Origin: Delphinus delphis
Lineage: Eukaryota > Chordata > Mammalia > Artiodactyla > Delphinidae
Assembly (NCBI RefSeq): GCF_949987515.2
Contig: NW_027192650.1
Span: 3,038,001-3,102,000 of the forward strand
Direction: 5' to 3'
Length of the DNA: 64,000 bases
Positions 23,648-37,860 of the stretch are shown in pieces. How positions within the stretch are numbered: position 1 is the stretch's first letter; each line of letters begins with the position of its first letter. The position numbers were made by a program, and so were the translations under genes. Under the pieces are notes generated by a model that did not search any database, was not told where the DNA came from, and saw nothing but the letters and a program-made list of their open reading frames with translations.

Positions 23648-25225
23648 ATGCATGTGGAACCCAAGTATGATCAACCATGTGAACGGGAGACGTGTTCAAA
23701 TATGTCTCAGTTTTCCTCCCCTGGTACTCGGGTGCAACATTCCAGACGCTTTACTAACACTTTCCCCACTTGGAGAGTCAGCGCCTTTAACCTCCTGTTT
23801 GGCCCAGTTTGCAATTTCTGCGGAAGATGAACAGGAATAACGAGAACCAATGAGAGGCTAGCTGGAGGTGTCTGGACGGGCAAATTTAACTCTCATTTCC
23901 CACCAGGAAGAGGAAATAACCAAAGGCTCAGCGTGCCATACCGGAACCAGATTAGGGCCTGAAGCCATCCTGCGGTGTTGCGGCCAGGTCACAAGAAAGC
24001 GAGTTGAAGAAAGGAGCTCAGGGGCACTGTAATTCACAAACCTGCAGAGTTATAAATGACAGCTATCGTCCAAAAATAGACTGAAGTAAGGCTGCCAAGA
24101 GGACTTGAAAGCGGGGCAGAATTGCAGGAAACCGATTTCAGGAGGTAGACTGGAATTGCATTGAAAGCATAGGAAAAGAGGCAGAACGTCCACAATGATG
24201 CACTTGGCCAAAAAGGGCGTATGCGTTTTTTCCTGAATATATTCAGGAAAAAACGCATACGCCCTTTTTGGCCAACCAAGCAAGCTTGCAAAGGAAATCT
24301 GCACTACAATGAAGTCTCACTTCCCCCCGGTCAAAAGGGCCATCTGAAAAAGTGTAAAATCCAGAAAGGCAGGACAGGCCATGGAGAACTGGGAGCCTTG
24401 TTATGCTTATGGGCGGGATGTAAATTGCCAACAACCACTCGGGAGAAGTGTATGGTGTTTCCTGAAACATCTAAAAAACAAAGCAACAGAACCTAGGGCA
24501 CTTCCACTTATGGTCCTATAGCTTAGGGAAATTAAAATCAAAAAGACACAGCCACCCCAAAGTTTGGAACGGCTCTGTTTACAAGAACCTCGTTTACAGT
24601 ACAAGTTCAACATCGCAGAAAGTGAAAAATGGATAAAGAAGTTGTGGTATTTACTTACAAAGCAATATCACTCAGCAATGAAATCTGTGTCATCAGGCCC
24701 TTAGCAGCACAATGAGTGGATTCAGGTATGATGATTCTAACTGAAATAAGTCACACAGAAAAAGAAACATCATAAGATATCAGTAATACACGGAATGGAA
24801 ACTTGGCTACACAGGAACTGAATTACAGAACAGAACAGGCTCTCAAATTTAGAAAACCAACTTATTCTTACTTAAGGGTAAAGGTGAGTTGGGGTGCTGC
24901 ATAAAACCAGAGATTGAAATGAGCACAGATAAAGTTCCTTAAGCCAAATATGGAATAGACAAGAGCTACTCCTTGCTCAACGAAATGGACTCAACACCCC
25001 ATATTAAACGCCTAAGAATGTACCTGACTAGTAAGTATCTTAAAACCTATGGATTGCTATGTCTCCAAAAGAGAATCAAACATGTGTACAGGGGCATAAA
25101 CGCAGCAGTGATAGGATTGGAGAGGTTCGGTGAGCAAATGAAGACCCTTTGAAGTCATATTGCATGGTACCCATTCCACGGGTTTCAACTACCCAGGTTT
25201 AAGGTATTCTTCCTTCAGCTAAAAC
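23648..25225 (+). repeat. Satellite monomer U17, 1,578 bp
   Basis: Head type B. Perfect palindrome at 24204-24275. Second half carries ATTCTTACTT, CACCCCATATT and ATCAAACATG as in U10 and U19. First half of a 3,157-bp dimer repeated as U19-U20. Confidence 0.93.
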
Positions 25226-26804
25226 ATGCATGTGGAACCTAGAGTATGATCAACCATGTGATCGGGAGACGTGTTCAAATATGTCTCAGTTTTCCTCCCC
25301 TGGTACTCGGGTGCAACATTCCAGACGCTTTACTAACACTCTCCCCACTTGGAGAGTCAGTCCCTTTAACCTCCTGTTTGGCCCAGTTTGCAATTTCTGC
25401 GGAAGATGAACAGGAATAGCGAGAACCAATGAGAGGCTAGCTGGAGGTGTCTGGTCGGGCAAATTTAACTCTCATTTCCCACCAGGAAGAGGAATTAACC
25501 AAAGGCTCAGCGTGCCGTACCGGAAACATTTTAGGGCCTGAAGCCATCCTGCGGTGTGGCGGCCAGGTCACAAGAAAGCGAGTTGAAGAAAGGAGCTCAG
25601 GGGCACTGTAATTCACAAACCTGCAGAGTTATAAATGACAGCTATTGTCCAAAAATAGACTGAAGTAAGGCTGCCAAGAGGACTTGAAAGCGGGGCAGAA
25701 TTGCAGGAAACCGATTTCAGGAGGTAGACTGGAATTGCATTGAAAGCATAGGAAAAGAGGCAGAACGTCCACAATGATGCACTTGGCCAAAAAGGGCGTA
25801 TGCGTTTTTTCCTGAATATATTCAGGAAAAAACGCATACGCCCTTTTTGGCCAACCAAGCAAGCTTGCAAAGGAAATCTGCACTACAATGAAGTCTCACT
25901 TCCCCCCGGTCAAAAGGGTCATCTGAAAAAAGTGTAAAATCCAGAAAGGCAGGACAGGCCATGGAGAACTGGGAGCCTTGTTATGCTGATGGGCGGGATG
26001 TAAATTGCCAACAGACACTCGGGAAAAGTGTATGGTGTTTCCTGAAACATCTAAAAAACAAAGCAACAGAGCCTAGGGCACTGCCACTTATGGTCCTATA
26101 GCTTAGGGAAATTAAAATCAAAAAGACACAGCCACCCTAAAGTTTGGGACGCCTCTGTTTACAAGAACCTCGTTTACAGTACAAGTTCAACATCGCAGAA
26201 AGTGAAAAATGGATAAAGAAGTTGTGGTATTTACTTACAAAGCAATATCACTCAGCAATGAAATCTGTGTCATCAGGCCCTTAGCATCACAATGAGTGGA
26301 TTCAGGTATGATGATTCTAACTGAAGTAAGTCACACAGAAAAAGAAACATCATAAGATATCACTAATACACGGAATGTAAACTTGGCTACACAGGAACTG
26401 AATTACAGAACAGAACAGGGTCTCAAATTTAGAAAACCAACTATGCTTGCTTAAGGGTAAAGGTGAGTTGGGGTGCTGCATAAAACCAGAGATTGAAATG
26501 AGCACAGATAAAGTTCCTTAAGTCAAATATGGAATAGACAAGAGCTACTCCTTGCTCAACGAAATGGACTCAACACCGCATATTAAACGCCTAAGAATGT
26601 GCCTGACTAGTAAGTATCTTAAAACCTATGGATTGCTATGTCTCCGAAAGAGGATCAAGCATGTGTACAGGGGCATAAACGCTGCAGTGATAGGATTGGA
26701 GAGGTTCGGTGAGCAAATGAAGACCCTTTGAAGTCATATTGCATGGTACCCATTACACGGGTCTCAACTCTCCAGGTTTAAGGTATTCTTCCTTCAGCTA
26801 AAAC
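25226..26804 (+). repeat. Satellite monomer U18, 1,579 bp
   Basis: Head type C with CCGGAAACATTTT. Perfect palindrome at 25783-25854. Second half of the dimer that begins with U17. Confidence 0.93.
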
Positions 26805-28382
26805 ATGCATGTGGAACCCAAGTATGATCAACCATGTGAACGGGAGACGTGTTCAAATATGTCTCAGTTTTCCTCCCCTGGTACTCGGGTGCAACATTCC
26901 AGACGCTTTACTAACACTCTCCCCACTTGGAGAGTCAGCGCCTTTAACCTCCTGTTTGGCCCAGTTTGCAATTTCTGCGGAAGATGAACAGGAATAGCGA
27001 GAACCAATGAGAGGCTAGCTGGAGGTGTCTGGACGGGCAAATTTAACTCTCATTTCCCACCAGGAAGAGGAAATAACCAAAGGCTCAGCGTGCCGTACCG
27101 GAACCAGATTAGGGCCTGAAGCCATCCTGCGGTGTTGCGGCCAGGTCACAAGAAAGCGAGTTGAAGAAAGGAGCTCAGGGGCACTGTAATTCACAAACCT
27201 GCAGAGTTATAAATGACAGCTATCGTCCAAAAATAGACTGAAGTAAGGCTGCCAAGAGGACTTGAAAGCGGGGCAGAATTGCAGGAAACCGATTTCAGGA
27301 GGTAGACTGGAATTGCATTGAAAGCATAGGAAAAGAGGCAGAACGTCCACAATGATGCACTTGGCCAAAAAGGGCGTATGCGTTTTTTCCTGAATATATT
27401 CAGGAAAAAACGCATACGCCCTTTTTGGCCAACCAAGCAAGCTTGCAAAGGAAATCTGCACTACAATGAAGTCTCACTTCCCCCCGGTCAAAAGGGCCAT
27501 CTGAAAAAGTGTAAAATCCAGAAAGGCAGGACAGGCCATGGAGAACTGGGAGCCTTGTTATGCTGATGGGCGGGATGTAAATTGCCAACAACCACTCGGG
27601 AGAAGTGTATGGTGTTTCCTGAAACATCTAAAAAACAAAGCAACAGAACCTAGGGCACTTCCACTTATGGTCCTATAGCTTAGGGAAATTAAAATCAAAA
27701 AGACACAGCCACCCCAAAGTTTGGAATGGCTCTGTTTACAAGAACCTCGTTTACAGTACAAGTTCAACATCGCAGAAAGTGAAAAATGGATAAAGAAGTT
27801 GTGGTATTTACTTACAAAGCAATATCACTCAGCAATGAAATCTGTGTCATCAGGCCCTTAGCAGCACAATGAGTGGATTCAGGTATGATGATTCTAACTG
27901 AAATAAGTCACACAGAAAAAGAAACATCATAAGATATCAGTAATACACGGAATGGAAACTTGGCTACACAGGAACTGAATTACAGAACAGAACAGGCTCT
28001 CAAATTTAGAAAACCAACTTATTCTTACTTAAGGGTAAAGGTGAGTTGGGGTGCTGCATAAAACCAGAGATTGAAATGAGCACAGATAAAGTTCCTTAAG
28101 CCAAATATGGAATAGACAAGAGCTACTCCTTGCTCAACGAAATGGACTCAACACCCCATATTAAACGCCTAAGAATGTACCTGACTAGTAAGTATCTTAA
28201 AACCTATGGATTGCTATGTCTCCAAAAGAGAATCAAACATGTGTACAGGGGCATAAACGCAGCAGTGATAGGATTGGAGAGGTTCGGTGAGCAAATGAAG
28301 ACCCTTTGAAGTCATATTGCATGGTACCCATTCCACGGGTTTCAACTACCCAGGTTTAAGGTATTCTTCCTTCAGCTAAAAC
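26805..28382 (+). repeat. Satellite monomer U19, 1,578 bp
   Basis: Head type B, near-copy of U17 at an offset of 3,157 bp. Perfect palindrome at 27361-27432. Confidence 0.93.
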
Positions 28383-29962
28383 ATGCATGTGGAACCTAGA
28401 GTATGATCAACCATGTGATCGGGAGACGTGTTCAAATATGTCTCAGTTTTCCTCCCCTGGTACTCGGGTGCAACATTCCAGACGCTTTACTAACACTCTC
28501 CCCACTTGGAGAGTCAGTCCCTTTAACCTCCTGTTTGGCCCAGTTTGCAATTTCTGCGGAAGATGAACAGGAATAGCGAGAACCAATGAGAGGCTAGCTG
28601 GAGGTGTCTGGTCGGGCAAATTTAACTCTCATTTCCCACCAGGAAGAGGAATTAACCAAAGGCTCAGCGTGCCGTACCGGAAACATTTTAGGGCCTGAAG
28701 CCATCCTGCGGTGTTGCGGCCAGGTCACAAGAAAGCGAGTTGAAGAAAGGAGCTCAGGGGCACTGTAATTCACAAACCTGCAGAGTTATAAATGACAGCT
28801 ATCGTCCAAAAATAGACTGAAGTAAGGCTGCCAAGAGGACTTGAAAGCGGGGCAGAATTGCAGGAAACCGATTTCAGGAGGTAGACTGGAATTGCATTGA
28901 AAGCATAGGAAAAGAGGCAGAACGTCCACAATGATGCACTTGGCCAAAAAGGGCGTATGCGTTTTTTCCTGAATATATTCAGGAAAAAACGCATACGCCC
29001 TTTTTGGCCAACCAAGCAAGCTTGCAAAGGAAATCTGCACTACAATGAAGTCTCACTTCCCCCCGGTCAAAAGGGCCATCTGAAAAAAGTGTAAAATCCA
29101 GAAAGGCAGGACAGGCCATGGAGAACTGGGAGCCTTGTTATGCTGATGGGCGGGATGTAAATTGCCAACAGACACTCGGGAAAAGTGTATGGTGTTTCCT
29201 GAAACATCTAAAAAACAAAGCAACAGAGCCTAGGGCACTGCCACTTATGGTCCTATAGCTTAGGGAAATTAAAATCAAAAAGACACAGCCACCCTAAAGT
29301 TTGGGACGCCTCTGTTTACAAGAACCTCGTTTACAGTACAAGTTCAACATCGCAGAAAGTGAAAAATGGATAAAGAAGTTGTGGTATTTAGTTACAAAGC
29401 AATATCACTCAGCAATGAAATCTGTGTCATCAGGCCCTTAGCAGCACAATGAGTGGATTCAGGTATGATGATTCTAACTGAAGTAAGTCACACAGAAAAA
29501 GAAACATCATAAGATATCAGTAATACACGGAATGTAAACTTGGCTACACAGGAACTGAATTACAGAACAGAACAGGGTCTCAAATTTAGAAAACCAACTT
29601 ATGCTTGCTTAAGGGTAAAGGTGAGTTGGGGTGCTGCATAAAACCAGAGATTGAAATGAGCACAGATAAAGTTCCTTAAGTCAAATATGGAATAGACAAG
29701 AGCTACTCCTTGCTCAACGAAATGGACTCAACACCGCATATTAAACGCCTTAGAATGTACCTGACTAGTAAGTATCTTAAAACCTATGGATTGCTATGTC
29801 TCCGAAAGAGAATCAAGCATGTGTACAGGGGCATAAACGCAGCAGTGATAGGATTGGAGAGGTTCGGTGAGCAAATGAAGACCCTTTGAAGTCATATTGC
29901 ATGGTACCCATTACACGGGTCTTAACTCTCCAGGTTTAAGGTATTCTTCCTTCAGCTAAAAC
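28383..29962 (+). repeat. Satellite monomer U20, 1,580 bp
   Basis: Head type C, near-copy of U18 in its first half. Perfect palindrome at 28940-29011. The second half has CGCCTTAGAATG, shared with U23 and not with U18. Confidence 0.93.
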
Positions 29963-31541
29963 ATGCATGTGGAACCCAAGTATGATCAACCATGTGAACG
30001 GGAGACGTGTTCAAATATGTCTCAGTTTTCCTCCCCTGGTACTCGGGTGCAACATTCCAGACGCTTTACTAACACTCTCCCCACTTGGAGAGTCAGCGCC
30101 TTTAACCTCCTGTTTGGCCCAGTTTGCAATTTCTGCGGAAGATGAACAGGAATAGCGAGAACCAATGGGAGGCTAGCTGGCGGTGTCTGGACGGGCAAAT
30201 TTAACTCTCATTTCCCACCAGGAAGAGGAAATAACCAAAGGCTCAGTGTGCCGTGCCGGAACCAGATTAGGGCCTGAAGCCATCCTGCAGTGTTGCGGCC
30301 AGGTCAAAAGAAAGCAAGTTGAAGAAAGGAGCTCTGGGGCACTGTAATTCTCAAACCTGCAGAGTTATAAATGACAGCTATCGTCCAAAAATAGACTGAA
30401 GTAAGGCTGCCAAGAGGACTTGAAAGCGGGGCAGAATTGCAGGAAACCGATTTCAGGAGGTAGACTGGAATTGCATTGAAAGCATAGGAAAAGAGGCAGA
30501 ACGTCCACAATGATGCACTTGGCCAAAAAGGGCGTATGCGTTTTTTCCTGAATATATTCAGGAAAACACGCATACGCCCTTTTTGGCCAACCAAGCAAGC
30601 TTGCAAAGGAAATCTGCACTACAATGAAGTCTCACTTCCCCCCGGTCAAAAGGGCCATCTGAATAAAGTGTAAAATCCAGAAAGGCAGGACAGGCCATGG
30701 AGAACTGGGAGCCTTGTTATGCTGATGGGTGGGATGTAAATTGCCAACAACCACTAGGGAGAAGTGTATGGTGTTTCCTGAAACATCTAAAAAACAAAGC
30801 AACAGAACCTAGGGCACTTCCACTTATGGTCCTATAGCTTAGGGAAATTAAAATCAAAAAGACACAGCCACCCCAATGTTTGGAACGGCTCTGTTTACAA
30901 GAACCTCGTTTACAGTACAAGTTCAACATCGCAGAAAGTGAAAAATGGATAAAGAAGTTGTGGTATTCACTTACAAAGCAATATCACTCAGCAATGAAAT
31001 CTATGTCATCAGGACCTTAGCAGCACAATGAGTGGATTCAGGTATGATGATTCTAACTGAAATAAGTCACACAGAAAAAGAAACATCATAAGATATCAGT
31101 AATACACGGAATGGAAACTTGGCTACACAGGAACTGAATTACAGAACAGAACAGGGTCTCAAATTTAGAAAAACAACTTATGCTTGCTTAAGGGTAAAGG
31201 TGAGTTGGGGTGCTGCATAAAACCAGAGATTGAAATGAGCACAGATAAATTTCCTTAAGCCAAATATGGAATAGACAAGAGCTACTCCTTGCTCAACGAA
31301 ATGGACTCAACACCGCATATTAAACGCCTAAGAATGTACCTGACTTGTAAGTATCTTAAAACCTATGGATTGCTATGTCTCCGAAAGAGAATCAAGCATG
31401 TGTACAGGGGCATAAACGCAGCAGTGATAGGATTGGAGAGGTTCGGTGAGCAAATGAAGACCCTTTGAAGTCATATTGCATGGTACCCATTCCACGGGTT
31501 TCAACTACCCAGGTTTAAGGTATTCTTCCTTCAGCTAAAAC
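29963..31541 (+). repeat. Satellite monomer U21, 1,579 bp
   Basis: Head type B with CCAATGGGAGG, CTGGCGGTGTC and CTGCAGTGTTGC, all shared with U24 only. Palindrome 30519-30590 has one mismatch (GGAAAACACG). First monomer of a 4,739-bp trimer. Confidence 0.93.
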
Positions 31542-33121
31542 ATGCATGTGGAACCTAGAGTATGATCAACCATGTGATCGGGAGACGTGTTCAAATATGT
31601 CTCAGTTTTCCTCCCCTGGTACTCGGGTGCAACATTCCAGACGCTTTACTAACACTCTCCCTACTTGGAGAGTCAGTCCCTTTAACCTCCTGTTTGGCCC
31701 AGTTTGCAATTTCTGCGGAAGATGAACAGGAATAGCGAGAACCAATGAGAGGCTAGCTGGAGGTGTCTGGACGGGCAAATTTAACTCTCATTTCCCACCA
31801 GGAAGAGGTATTAACCAAAGGCTCAGCATGCCGGGCCGGATCCAGATTAGGGCCTGAAGCCATCCTGCGGTGTTGCGGCCAGGTCACAAGAAAGCGAGTT
31901 GAAGAAAGGAGCTCAGGGGCACTGTAATTCACAAACCTGCAGAGTTATAAATGACAGCTATCGTCCAAAAATAGACTGAAGTAAGGCTGCCAAGAGGACT
32001 TGAAAGCGGGGCAGAATTGCAGGAAACCGATTTCAGGAGGTAGACTGGAATTGCATTGAAAGCATAGGAAAAGAGGCAGAACGTCCACAATGATGCACTT
32101 GGCCAAAAAGGGCGTATGCGTTTTTTCCTGAATATATTCAGGAAAAAACGCATACGCCATTTTTGGCCAACCAAGCAAGCTTGCAAAGGAAATCTGCACT
32201 ACAATGAAGTCTCACTTCCCCCTGGTCAAAAGGGCCATCTGAAAAAAGTGTAAAATCAAGAAAGGCAGGACAGGCCATGGAGAACTGGGAGCCTTGTTAT
32301 GCTGATGGGCGGGATGTAAATTGCCAACAGACACTTGGGAGAAGTGTATGGTGTTTCCTGAAACATCTAAAAAACAAAGCAACAGAGCCTAGGGCACTTC
32401 CACTTATGGTCCTATAGCTTAGGGAAATTAAAATCAAAAAGACACAGCCACCCCAATGTTTGGAACGGCTCTGTTTACAAGAACCTCGTTTACAGTACAA
32501 GTTCAACATCGCAGAAAGTGAAAAATGGATAAAGAAGTTGTGGTATTCACTTACAAAGCAATATCACTCAGCAATGAAATCTATGTCATCAGGACCTTAG
32601 CAGCACAATGAGTGGATTCAGGTATGATGATTCTAACTGAAATAAGTCACACAGAAAAAGAAACATCATAAGATATCAGTAATACACGGAATGGAAACTT
32701 GGCTACACAGGAACTGAATTACAGAACAGAACAGGGTCTCAAATTTAGAAAAACAACTTATGCTTGCTTAAGGGTAAAGGTGAGTTGGGGTGCTGCATAA
32801 AACCAGAGATTGAAATGAGCACAGATAAAGTTCCTTAAGCCAAATATGGAATAGACAAGAGCTACTCCTTGCTCAACGAAATGGACTCAACACCGCATAT
32901 TAAACGCCTAAGAATGTACCTGACTTGTAAGTATCTTAAAACCTATGGATTGCTATGTCTCCGAAAGAGAATCAAGCATGTGTACAGGGGCATAAACGCA
33001 GCAGTGATAGGATTGGAGAGGTTCGGTGAGCAAATGAAGACCCTTTGAAGTCATATTGCATGGTACCCATTCCACGGGTTTCAACTACCCAGGTTTAAGG
33101 TATTCTTCCTTCAGCTAAAAC
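31542..33121 (+). repeat. Satellite monomer U22, 1,580 bp
   Basis: Head type C, BamHI word GGATCC near 31837. Palindrome 32099-32170 has a right-arm mismatch (CGCCATTTTT). Contains CCCCAATGTTTGG, closer to L1 than the usual CCCCAAAGTTTGG. Confidence 0.93.
32099..32170. repeat. Palindrome with one right-arm mismatch (CGCCA form), U22
   Basis: The right arm has CGCCATTTTT. The same change is found in U23, U25, U26 and U27 (33679, 36838, 38418 and 39998), a neighbouring group of monomers. Confidence 0.93.
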
Positions 33122-34701
33122 ATGCATGTGGAACCTAGAGTATGATCAACCATGTGATCGGGAGACGTGTTCAAATATGTCTCAGTTTTCCTCCCCTGGT
33201 ACTCGGGTGCAACATTCCAGACGCTTTACTAACACTCTCCCTACTTGGAGAGTCAGTCCCTTTAACCTCCTGTTTGGCCCAGTTTGCAATTTCTGCGGAA
33301 GATGAACAGGAATAGCGAGAACCAATGAGAGGCTAGCTGGAGGTGTCTGGACGGGCAAATTTAACTCTCATTTCCCACCAGGAAGAGGAATTAACCAAAG
33401 GCTCAGCATGCCGGGCCGGATCCAGATTAGGGCCTGAAGCCATCCTGCGGTGTTGCGGCCAGGTCACAAGAAAGCGAGTTGAAGAAAGGAGCTCATTGGC
33501 ACTGTAATTCACAAACCTGCAGAGTTATAAATGACAGCTATCGTCCAAAAATAGACTGAAGTAAGGCTGCCAAGAGGACTTGAAAGCGGGGCAGAATTGC
33601 AGGAAACCGATTTCAGGAGGTAGACTGGAATTGCATTGAAAGCATAGGAAAAGAGGCAGAACGTCCACAATGATGCACTTGGCCAAAAAGGGCGTATGCG
33701 TTTTTTCCTGAATATATTCAGGAAAAAACGCATACGCCATTTTTGGCCAACCAAGCAAGCTTGCAAAGGAAATCTGCACTACAATGAAGTCTCACTTCCC
33801 CCTGGTCAAAAGGGCCATCTGAAAAAAGTGTAAAATCAAGAAAGGCAGGACAGGCCATGGAGAACTGGGAGCCTTGTTATGCTGATGGGCGGGATGTAAA
33901 TTGCCAACAGACACTTGGGAGAAGTGTATGGTGTTTCCTGAAACATCTAAAAAACAAAGCAACAGAGCCTAGGGCACTGCCACTTATGGTCCTATAGCTT
34001 AGGGAAATTAAAATCAAAAAGACACAGCCACCCTAAAGTTTGGGACGCCTCTGTTTACAAGAACCTCGTTTACAGTACAAGTTCAACATCGCAGAAAGTG
34101 AAAAATGGATAAAGAAGTTGTGGTATTTACTTACAAAGCAATATCACTCAGCAATGAAATCTGTGTCATCAGGCCCTTAGCAGCACAATGAGTGGATTCA
34201 GGTATGATGATTCTAACTGAAGTAAGTCACACAGAAAAAGAAACATCATAAGATATCAGTAATACACGGAATGTAAACTTGGCTACACAGGAACTGAATT
34301 ACAGAACAGAACAGGGTCTCAAATTTAGAAAACCAACTTATGCTTGCTTAAGGGTAAAGGTGAGTTGGGGTGCTGCATAAAACCAGAGATTGAAATGAGC
34401 ACAGATAAAGTTCCTTAAGTCAAATATGGAATAGACAAGAGCTACTCCTTGCTCAACGAAATGGACTCAACACCGCATATTAAACGCCTTAGAATGTACC
34501 TGACTAGTAAGTATCTTAAAACCTATGGATTGCTATGTCTCCAAAAGAGAATCAAGCATGTGTACAGGGGCATAAACGCAGCAGTGATAGGATTGGAGAG
34601 GTTCGGTGAGCAAATGAAGACCCTTTGAAGTCATATTGCATGGTACCCATTACACGGGTCTTAACTCTCCAGGTTTAAGGTATTCTTCCTTCAGCTAAAA
34701 C
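33122..34701 (+). repeat. Satellite monomer U23, 1,580 bp
   Basis: Head type C with GGATCC near 33418 and GCTCATTGGC. Palindrome 33679-33750 has the CGCCATTTTT mismatch. Last monomer of the first trimer; its second half (CACCCTAAAG, CGCCTTAGAATG) differs from that of U26. Confidence 0.93.
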
Positions 34702-36280
34702 ATGCATGTGGAACCCAAGTATGATCAACCATGTGAACGGGAGACGTGTTCAAATATGTCTCAGTTTTCCTCCCCTGGTACTCGGGTGCAACATTCCAGA
34801 CGCTTTACTAACACTCTCCCCACTTGGAGAGTCAGCGCCTTTAACCTCCTGTTTGGCCCAGTTTGCAATTTCTGCGGAAGATGAACAGGAATAGCGAGAA
34901 CCAATGGGAGGCTAGCTGGCGGTGTCTGGACGGGCAAATTTAACTCTCATTTCCCACCAGGAAGAGGAAATAACCAAAGGCTCAGTGTGCCGTGCCGGAA
35001 CCAGATTAGGGCCTGAAGCCATCCTGCAGTGTTGCGGCCAGGTCAAAAGAAAGCAAGTTGAAGAAAGGAGCTCTGGGGCACTGTAATTCTCAAACCTGCA
35101 GAGTTATAAATGACAGCTATCGTCCAAAAATAGACTGAAGTAAGGCTGCCAAGAGGACTTGAAAGCGGGGCAGAATTGCAGGAAACCGATTTCAGGAGGT
35201 AGACTGGAATTGCATTGAAAGCATAGGAAAAGAGGCAGAACGTCCACAATGATGCACTTGGCCAAAAAGGGCGTATGCGTTTTTTCCTGAATATATTCAG
35301 GAAAAAACGCATACGCCCTTTTTGGCCAACCAAGCAAGCTTGCAAAGGAAATCTGCACTACAATGAAGTCTCACTTCCCCCCGGTCAAAAGGGCCATCTG
35401 AAAAAAGTGTAAAATCCAGAAAGGCAGGACAGGCCATGGAGAACTGGGAGCCTTGTTATGCTGATGGGCGGGATGTAAATTGCCAACAACCACTAGGGAG
35501 AAGTGTATGGTGTTTCCTGAAACATCTAAAAAACAAAGCAACAGAACCTAGGGCACTTCCACTTATGGTCCTATAGCTTAGGGAAATTAAAATCAAAAAG
35601 ACACAGCCACCCCAATGTTTGGAACGGCTCTGTTTACAAGAACCTCGTTTACAGTACAAGTTCAACATCGCAGAAAGTGAAAAATGGATAAAGAAGTTGT
35701 GGTATTCACTTACAAAGCAATATCACTCAGCAATGAAATCTATGTCATCAGGACCTTAGCAGCACAATGAGTGGATTCAGGTATGATGATTCTAACTGAA
35801 ATAAGTCACACAGAAAAAGAAACATCATAAGATATCAGTAATACACGGAATGTAAACTTGGCTACACAGGAACTGAATTACAGAACAGAACAGGGTCTCA
35901 AATTTAGAAAAACAACTTATGCTTGCTTAAGGGTAAAGGTGAGTTGGGGTGCTGCATAAAACCAGAGATTGAAATGAGCACAGATAAAGTTCCTTAAGCC
36001 AAATATGGAATAGACAAGAGCTACTCCTTGCTCAACGAAATGGACTCAACACCGCATATTAAACGCCTAAGAATGTACCTGACTTGTAAGTATCTTAAAA
36101 CCTATGGATTGCTATGTCTCCGAAAGAGAATCAAGCATGTGTACAGGGGCATAAACGCAGCAGTGATAGGATTGGAGAGGTTCGGTGAGCAAATGAAGAC
36201 CCTTTGAAGTCATATTGCATGGTACCCATTCCACGGGTTTCAACTACCCAGGTTTAAGGTATTCTTCCTTCAGCTAAAAC
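34702..36280 (+). repeat. Satellite monomer U24, 1,579 bp
   Basis: Head type B, near-copy of U21 at exactly 4,739 bp (same CTGGCGGTGTC and CTGCAGTGTTGC). Palindrome 35258-35329 is perfect, unlike that of U21. Confidence 0.93.
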
Positions 36281-37860
36281 ATGCATGTGGAACCTAGAGT
36301 ATGATCAACCATGTGATCGGGAGACGTGTTCAAATATGTCTCAGTTTTCCTCCCCTGGTACTCGGGTGCAACATTCCAGACGCTTTACTAACACTCTCCC
36401 TACTTGGAGAGTCAGTCCCTTTAACCTCCTGTTTGGCCCAGTTTGCAATTTCTGCGGAAGATGAACAGGAATAGCGAGAACCAATGAGAGGCTAGCTGAA
36501 GGTGTCTGGACGGGCAAATTTAACTCTCATTTCCCACCAGGAAGAGGAATTAACCAAAGGCTCAGCATGCCGGGCCGGATCCAGATTAGGGCCTGAAGCC
36601 ATCCTGCGGTGTTGCGGCCAGGTCACAAGAAAGCGAGTTGAAGAAAGGAGCTCATTGGCACTGTAATTCACAAACCTGCAGAGTTATAAATGACAGCTAT
36701 CGTCCAAAAATAGACTGAAGTAAGGCTGCCAAGAGGACTTGAAAGCGGGGCAGAATTGCAGGAAACCGATTTCAGGAGGTAGACTGGAATTGCATTGAAA
36801 GCATAGGAAAAGAGGCAGAACGTCCACAATGATGCACTTGGCCAAAAAGGGCGTATGCGTTTTTTCCTGAATATATTCAGGAAAAAACGCATACGCCATT
36901 TTTGGCCAACCAAGCAAGCTTGCAAAGGAAATCTGCACTACAATGAAGTCTCACTTCCCCCTGGTCAAAAGGGCCATCTGAAAAAAGTGTAAAATCAAGA
37001 AAGGCAGGACAGGCCATGGAGAACTGGGAGCCTTGTTATGCTGATGGGCGGGATGTAAATTGCCAACAGACACTTGGGAGAAGTGTATGGTGTTTCCTGA
37101 AACATCTAAAAAACAAAGCAACAGAGCCTAGGGCACTTCCACTTATGGTCCTATAGCTTAGGGAAATTAAAATCAAAAAGACACAGCCACCCCAATGTTT
37201 GGAACTGCTCTGTTTACAAGAACCTCGTTTACAGTACAAGTTCAACATCGCAGAAAGTGAAAAATGGATAAAGAAGTTGTGGTATTCACTTACAAAGCAA
37301 TATCACTCAGCAATGAAATCTATGTCATCAGGACCTTAGCAGCACAATGAGTGGATTCAGGTATGATGATTCTAACTGAAATAAGTCACACAGAAAAAGA
37401 AACATCATAAGATATCAGTAATACACGGAATGGAAACTTGGCTACACAGGAACTGAATTACAGAACAGAACAGGGTCTCAAATTTAGAAAAACAACTTAT
37501 GCTTGCTTAAGGGTAAAGGTGAGTTGGGGTGCTGCATAAAACCAGAGATTGAAATGAGCACAGATAAAGTTCCTTAAGCCAAATATGGAATAGACAAGAG
37601 CTACTCCTTGCTCAACGAAATGGACTCAACACCGCATATTAAACGCCTAAGAATGTACCTGACTTGTAAGTATCTTAAAACCTATGGATTGCTATGTCTC
37701 CGAAAGAGAATCAAGCATGTGTACAGGGGCATAAACGCAGCAGTGATAGGATTGGAGAGGTTCGGTGAGCAAATGAAGACCCTTTGAAGTCATATTGCAT
37801 GGTACCCATTCCACGGGTTTCAACTACCCAGGTTTAAGGTATTCTTCCTTCAGCTAAAAC
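36281..37860 (+). repeat. Satellite monomer U25, 1,580 bp
   Basis: Head type C, counterpart of U22. Has GCTCATTGGC, which U22 lacks and U23 has, so exchange between trimer members has occurred. Palindrome 36838-36909 with the CGCCATTTTT mismatch. Confidence 0.93.

Larger units (their letters stand above)
23648..29962 (+). repeat. Two copies of a 3,157-bp dimer (U17-U18, U19-U20)
   Basis: Heads alternate B, C, B, C. U17 and U19 share ATTCTTACTT and ATCAAACATG; U18 and U20 share CCGTACCGGAAACATT. The match weakens in the second half of U20. Confidence 0.75.
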
